From assembly GCA_002238605.1 (NCBI GenBank), contig MPMR01000036.1, positions 1 through 34,909 on the forward strand: a stretch of DNA of 34,909 nucleotides, in the 5' to 3' direction. The notes under the pieces are model-generated. The model did not search any database. It was not told the DNA's origin and saw nothing but the letters and a program-made list of their open reading frames with translations. Below are positions 30,384-34,909 of the stretch, piece by piece (position 1 is the first letter of the stretch; each line of letters opens with the position of its first letter). The position numbers were made by a program, and so were the translations under genes. The stretch comes from BD2-11 clade cluster bacterium bin43 (lineage in GTDB: Bacteria > Gemmatimonadota > Gemmatimonadetes > Longimicrobiales > Gaopeijiaceae).

Positions 30384-33300
30384 CTATCGACTAATGGCTG
30401 CCGGGGTGTGCTTCGTCCATGCGCCGCTCCCGGTCACCCTGGTATCGACGCGAACGTGGGTCACGGCCTTCAGCATAGGCGCGGTGATATCGTAAGTGGC
30501 AACACCGTCATCGTCAGGCCATGTGCCGGTGGCGGTGTTAGCCGGAAGGTTGATGTCAAATCCGACACCGTCCGCCGGCTGCTCAGGCCAGCTCCACTTG
30601 CCCCAGCCGGTTGTTCCCTTGTCGCTTTCTGCCGTGGCCCTCTCTACGTCAGGTTGCTCAGGGCTGGCGGCGGGGAAGACGAGCCATTCCCATGTGGTCT
30701 CTGTGGCGTTGACCGGGACATATAGGGCGATTCGGTGCGTCAACCCCGGGCTACCCTGTCCAGACCAAGTAGCCGTGAGGGAGTGTACCTCTGGATCGTC
30801 TGCGGTGCCCGCGCCCGTGACCGTGACACCCGCCTCGAGGCCCGTGACAGCCGATGCCACAGCGGCAAGCTCCACAGGGGCACTGGTGGCTGCGGCGGCG
30901 TCGACTGCTCCGTCGTTACCTGTCACTACGACTCCGACCGTAACGTCGACGTCACCGTAGTTGGCAAGGTCCTCGGCAGCAATGGTGTACGTGGTCGTCC
31001 GCTTGTGCGTTACGGTGGTACCGTCGGCCACGCCGGTCCGTTCGGTTCGGTCCGCTTCGGCCGGCAAGGTCTCGAGGCCGGCAGTAGGGGTGGTCCCGGC
31101 TTCCAAGGTGATCGCAGCAGCGCTTGCAACGGAGTACGAGTCGTCGGTGGCGTCGGAAGCGTTTCTGGTATCGTACTCCCACTTCACCTCGATGACGTTC
31201 GTAGGCTCTCCCTTGACAAGAGCGAAATCACGGTCGGCGAGCGCCGGTGCAATGGCGGGGTCCGTGTCGGCGGTTTCAACGTCGTCCTCTAGCACCCCAC
31301 GCTTGACGCTCGTGATTCGGGGTTGGACGCTATATCCCTGGAAAGTGCCGAACTGCAAGGTCTGGCCGGGAATGACGGCGATCGAACCGTCGGGTCTGGT
31401 TGCCGGCGGATCGAACCAGACATACATCTCCGAATTCTTCAGATTCCGCCAGTTAGGGTCGTTCAGATCAGCGGCGGTGGTCTCCCGAGGCTCCGCGGTG
31501 AGGAAGACGGTGCCGCTAAGGGTGGGCACGAAGACGCTGAACGTCCCGGTCTCCGTGGTTGTCACCTCATCCAGTTTGGCCCCGAGCTGGTCCCTCGCCG
31601 TGACCGTAACCTCGCTCCGGGGCATGCCGCCTCCCGGAGCGGTCACTCTGCCAACAATCTCGGTGGCCTTGCGGCCTTCGAAGTTTGCGGTCGGGTTCGA
31701 CCCGGCGATGGCGGCGACGGGGGATTCCTCGGGCAGGAAGTGATAGCCGTCCTTCGTCGCAGTCACGGTGACGAGTGGGTCATTGAATGGCTGGGTTGCG
31801 ACAATCGCCGTGTAGCTGCCGTCGTCTTCCGTCGTGAGCTTCCCTGATCCCTGCCCTGATCCGGCGTTGAGCGGGGCACTACCGTCCACCCGGATCTCCA
31901 CGCCCTTGATCCCTGCGCCGGTGCCGCTTTCCGTGACCATGCCGGTGATCGCGACGGTGTTGTTCGCGCCACTGAGGGTGAAGTTGTGTTGCTTCACCGT
32001 GTTCGCTTCGAACGTGGGGACCTCGGTATCTGCGTTGTTGGTGGAATCCGCCTTGGCCGCCGGATATCCCGCCCTCTCCGTATTCACGAAGAGCTGCCCC
32101 CGCACGCGGGAGATGCCGGACACGATGTAGCGGCCCAGGTCGTCGGTCGTGGCCGTCTGGCCGTTCACGGTCACGGTCACGTTCTCGAGGCCGAACCCGT
32201 CGGCGTTCCGAACGAACCCGTAGAGGGTGGCCGTTGACGGCGTGACAACGAGATCGACGTCGCTTTCGAGGGGGCTGAGCGCGCCGGCCGCCGCCGCGTC
32301 GCCCACCATCGCCCTCCATCCATCCGGAAGACCGAGCTCGTAGGCGCCGGCCGCCATGGTTCCGAAGTCGTGGTCCCTGCGCTCGTCGATCTCTGTCGTC
32401 GGGTCGTCGCTCTTCGCGGTCGTGAAGGACCGTCCGACGCCCGCGAGATTCTTGCCCTCGACCGGCTCCAGGCTGACCGTGACCTCCGACTCATGCGTGC
32501 TGCTGGGGTCGGACGAATGGAACCCGGCGCCCGACTTCCTGACTCTCATCTTCGACACGTTCGCGCTTACATCGTGCGTGGTGACCACCGCGAACGAACC
32601 GCACTTGCCGAAGTCCTGGCCGGTGGGCTCGGTCTCCGTCAGCGGACAGAGCGTCACCGTGTGCCCCCAGCCGCCCATCGCGCCGAACGCACCGCCCATC
32701 ACGCCGTTCTCGGCCATGTTCCGGTAGGTGTCAAGCCCGTGGAGGTCAAGCAGCATGTAGCCGTCCCTGGCGGTCGCATGAACGACGATGTCCAGGTCCG
32801 CCGGCAGGTGGGCGAAGGTGTATGCGCCCCTGCTGCCGCTCGTGTTCGCCCTGGAGTCCCAATCGTCGTTCGAGATCGGACTGGTGAACCTGCCGTCGTT
32901 CCCGCTCGCCTGCCGGACCTCGAGATCGACCAGCTCGGCTGCCCTGACGTCGCCACCCAGGACGCTGCCCGTGTAGCCGCGGACCTGGTCGCGCTCGTGG
33001 TGCACGTAGACCTTCAGCGTCTGGGTCGTGTAGGTCACCACGACCGGAGTGGCGTCCTGGTTGCCCGCCAACTTGAGTCCAGTGTGCGTGTACATGCCGC
33101 CGGACGCCTCGTACATCTCGCCGCCGTCCAGCTCGTCGTCCTGGTCGTCGGCGACCGTGATGGTGAAGGTCGCGGGGAGTTCGTCGGCTGCCACAGCCGA
33201 TTTCCAGGCTCCCATGCCGTTGTCATCCAGCATCTCCGGTGCTGCCCCGACCACTTCCTCGCCGTGCATGACGCTGATCTCCCAGCCAGCGAGTGCTTCG

Positions 33301-34909
33301 CCGCCACCGTATTCGGTCATGACCGTGGCGCCGCTGATGTTCACGTCAACGTTCAGGTTGACGATGTCGGCGTCGTTGAGAACCGCAGGCGGATCCGCGC
33401 CCGCCGCCGGATGCACAAACGACTGCGGATCCCACGTCACGGCCTGCATCTCGGCCGTCGGATCCACGAAGTAGTCGTCCGCAGCAACCATCATGTGAAC
33501 CGTGTTGTCGCTGGCGCCGGCACGCGCAACCTTGATCGACGCATAGACGCCGGCCTCGCTGGCCTTGGTCTCCCCGCTGCCGACCATGGCGTTGTTCGCC
33601 CCGTAGAACGTCACGCTGGCGCCGGGAATCGGATCGCCGCGATACCCGCCGCCCTTCAGCGTGACCGCGACGTTGATCGTCGTGTGTGTGATGTCGAACG
33701 GAACGGCCTGCGTCTTTTGCTCACCGACGTCGAGGTCGAAGGCGTAACCCACCCCCGGTCCGCCGTACTTGACATCGTTTTCCGCGAGCGCGGCTGCAAC
33801 CGTGGCGTCGATCGGCACGACCAGCTGGTAGGAGCCGGCACGCAGACCCGGGAACATGAACGAGCCATCCGGCCCGGTCGCGCTCAGCCGCTGGTCATTG
33901 ACGCCCGGGCCCACCAGCGCCACCGGAATACCAGGTGCCGGCAACGGGTGCTCGCCCGCGTCCATCATGTCGTTCTTGTCCAGTTCGTCGAAGAACAGCA
34001 TTCCCGAGACGCTCGCCGTGGTGGCGTGCGCGCCCTCGAAGTTCACGATCACCGACTCGTCGTCGCCAACCATCACGCTCGAGCTCATCGCATCGAACAC
34101 GTAGGCATCGCCCGCGACCGCGACCGTGACCGTGTAGTCGCCGGCCGCCAGGCCCGCGAAGGCATACTGGCCGCTCGCGTCGGTCATCGTGCTCGCGTCG
34201 GCCGCGCCCGAGAGCGTGACCGCGATGTCAGGGAGTCCCATGCCCTCGACGCTCACCCGGCCGCTGATGCCGGAGGTGCGGAGCAGGACGCCGGTGAAGG
34301 AAACCGTGCCGGTCTCATCGAGATCCACGCTCACGTCCTGCGACGTGGCCGCGAACTCGTAGTCGCGCGGGTCGAAGTCCATAATGCTGACCGTGTAGTC
34401 GCCGGGGCGCAGGTCCTCGAACCGGTACATGCCATCGGCGTCGGTCATCATCGTGTGGCTCTCATCGGACGGACCGCCGGACAGGGTGACCGTAATGCCG
34501 GCAAGCCCCTCGCCTTCGATGATCACCTGCCCCTCGACCGCGGAGGTGCGGATGAAGTGGCCTGTGAAGTCGGCGTTGCCGACCTCGCCCACGTCGATCT
34601 CTACCTCGACGCTCACCGTCTCGAAGGAGATGTCCTCGGGATAGTCCGAGATCGTGACCGTGTAGGTCCCGGCGCGAAGCCCGGTGAAGGCGAAGCCGCC
34701 GCTCATGTCGGTCTCCATGGTCTCGCCCATGGCGTGCTCGCCGCCGAGCGTGACCGTCACGCCAGCCAGCGTCTCGGGCTGACCGTCGCCGCCGCTCATC
34801 ATGGCGTCTGCCGCAACCACGTTGCCGACCACCGCGGAGGAGCGGACGTACTCGCCGGCGAAGTTGAGTTGGACGTTCTGACCATCGGTCGCGATGGTCG
34901 CGGACTGCG
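30384..34909 (-). CDS. Giant Cna-B/SdrD-like repeat surface protein (5' end outside window)
   Basis: The frame is open from the window end to TAG at 30384-30386, more than 1,500 codons, and the true start is outside. At least seven prealbumin-like carboxypeptidase-regulatory/Cna-B units can be seen: LAGITVTLSGG... GMYRFEDLRPGDYTVSI, LPDIAVTLSGA... GQYAFAGLAAGDYTVTV, and GIPVALVGPG... GSFMFPGLRAGSYQLVV (SdrD_B-like). Later units are LENVTVTVNGQTATTDDLG, GIKGVEIRVDG and RSEVTVTARDQ. The C-terminal 350 residues are Ala/Thr/Asp-rich with Ig-like strands. There is no sortase motif, barrel or membrane helix at the C-terminus, so how it is anchored is unclear. Such rods act as stalks or adhesins. 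Its GC seems somewhat lower than upstream genes. Confidence 0.78.
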   Translation of the reverse strand, partial: QSATIATDGQNVQLNFAGEYVRSSAVVGNVVAADAMMSGGDGQPETLAGVTVTLGGEHAMGETMETDMSGGFAFTGLRAGTYTVTISDYPEDISFETVSVEVEIDVGEVGNADFTGHFIRTSAVEGQVIIEGEGLAGITVTLSGGPSDESHTMMTDADGMYRFEDLRPGDYTVSIMDFDPRDYEFAATSQDVSVDLDETGTVSFTGVLLRTSGISGRVSVEGMGLPDIAVTLSGAADASTMTDASGQYAFAGLAAGDYTVTVAVAGDAYVFDAMSSSVMVGDDESVIVNFEGAHATTASVSGMLFFDELDKNDMMDAGEHPLPAPGIPVALVGPGVNDQRLSATGPDGSFMFPGLRAGSYQLVVPIDATVAAALAENDVKYGGPGVGYAFDLDVGEQKTQAVPFDITHTTINVAVTLKGGGYRGDPIPGASVTFYGANNAMVGSGETKASEAGVYASIKVARAGASDNTVHMMVAADDYFVDPTAEMQAVTWDPQSFVHPAAGADPPAVLNDADIVNLNVDVNISGATVMTEYGGGEALAGWEISVMHGEEVVGAAPEMLDDNGMGAWKSAVAADELPATFTITVADDQDDELDGGEMYEASGGMYTHTGLKLAGNQDATPVVVTYTTQTLKVYVHHERDQVRGYTGSVLGGDVRAAELVDLEVRQASGNDGRFTSPISNDDWDSRANTSGSRGAYTFAHLPADLDIVVHATARDGYMLLDLHGLDTYRNMAENGVMGGAFGAMGGWGHTVTLCPLTETEPTGQDFGKCGSFAVVTTHDVSANVSKMRVRKSGAGFHSSDPSSTHESEVTVSLEPVEGKNLAGVGRSFTTAKSDDPTTEIDERRDHDFGTMAAGAYELGLPDGWRAMVGDAAAAGALSPLESDVDLVVTPSTATLYGFVRNADGFGLENVTVTVNGQTATTDDLGRYIVSGISRVRGQLFVNTERAGYPAAKADSTNNADTEVPTFEANTVKQHNFTLSGANNTVAITGMVTESGTGAGIKGVEIRVDGSAPLNAGSGQGSGKLTTEDDGSYTAIVATQPFNDPLVTVTATKDGYHFLPEESPVAAIAGSNPTANFEGRKATEIVGRVTAPGGGMPRSEVTVTARDQLGAKLDEVTTTETGTFSVFVPTLSGTVFLTAEPRETTAADLNDPNWRNLKNSEMYVWFDPPATRPDGSIAVIPGQTLQFGTFQGYSVQPRITSVKRGVLEDDVETADTDPAIAPALADRDFALVKGEPTNVIEVKWEYDTRNASDATDDSYSVASAAAITLEAGTTPTAGLETLPAEADRTERTGVADGTTVTHKRTTTYTIAAEDLANYGDVDVTVGVVVTGNDGAVDAAAATSAPVELAAVASAVTGLEAGVTVTGAGTADDPEVHSLTATWSGQGSPGLTHRIALYVPVNATETTWEWLVFPAASPEQPDVERATAESDKGTTGWGKWSWPEQPADGVGFDINLPANTATGTWPDDDGVATYDITAPMLKAVTHVRVDTRVTGSGAWTKHTPAAISR

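Noticed and set aside
1-34909. CRISPR array
   Set aside because: No short direct repeats with regular unique spacers were seen. The regular repeats found (72-bp LRR, FN3 and HhH units) are protein-coding.

Overview
The window is GC-rich (by eye well above 60 %) DNA from a Gram-negative, diderm bacterium. The evidence is Tat and lipoprotein signals, an outer-membrane-type beta-barrel, PQQ and PepSY proteins, and dense single-copy metabolic genes. The gene mix (HhH lipoprotein plus PepSY protein, sodium:solute symporter, M20 peptidase, FN3-barrel, LRR-metalloprotease, Cna-B-like surface protein) recalls Gemmatimonadota, possibly a host-associated lineage. That assignment is inference from gene content only.

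Region 1 (1-5611) is an accessory island in decay. It holds the tail of an IS630 transposase, an intact VapBC/FitAB-type toxin-antitoxin pair, and a complete IS1595-family transposon (1077-4039; 23-bp perfect terminal inverted repeats; 8-bp target duplication TTGAGAAG). The transposon's cargo is a small membrane coiled-coil protein, a DNA methyltransferase fused to an Mrr-like nuclease domain, and a small basic protein. After it come fragments of a DUF1156 anti-phage-type gene, an IS3 OrfA and an AAA ATPase. The island stops exactly at a 3' fragment of tRNA-Ile(GAT), 5570-5611, which begins at the anticodon loop. This is what an attachment site of a tRNA-targeting integrative element looks like.

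Region 2 (5612-19202) is conserved chromosomal-type DNA. A Fur-box-like palindrome precedes an HhH-repeat lipoprotein and a PepSY membrane protein (probable iron-linked operon). A minus-strand operon encodes a Tat-exported flavin amine-oxidase-like protein, a reductive-dehalogenase-like Fe-S protein and a membrane protein. It is divergent from a PQQ-dependent dehydrogenase lipoprotein. Next come a leftover VOC-family tail, a minus-strand operon of SDR, DUF983 protein and sodium:solute symporter, a divergent M20 peptidase, and a PAS-LuxR regulator.

Region 3 (19203-34909) starts with a soluble GAF-PAS-kinase-receiver-winged-helix protein that carries a whole two-component system in one chain. 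It then holds three very large minus-strand surface or secreted proteins in a row: ten FN3 domains on an outer-membrane barrel, a lipoprotein with Ig-like domain, plant-type LRRs and a metzincin protease, and a Cna-B/SdrD-like repeat protein that runs off the window. These look like an adhesion or host-interaction block.

No CRISPR array, rRNA or complete tRNA is seen. The most noteworthy signals are the tRNA-fragment island edge, the boundary-perfect but gene-dead IS1595 transposon with a methyltransferase-nuclease cargo, the Fur-type operator and the tandem surface-protein block.
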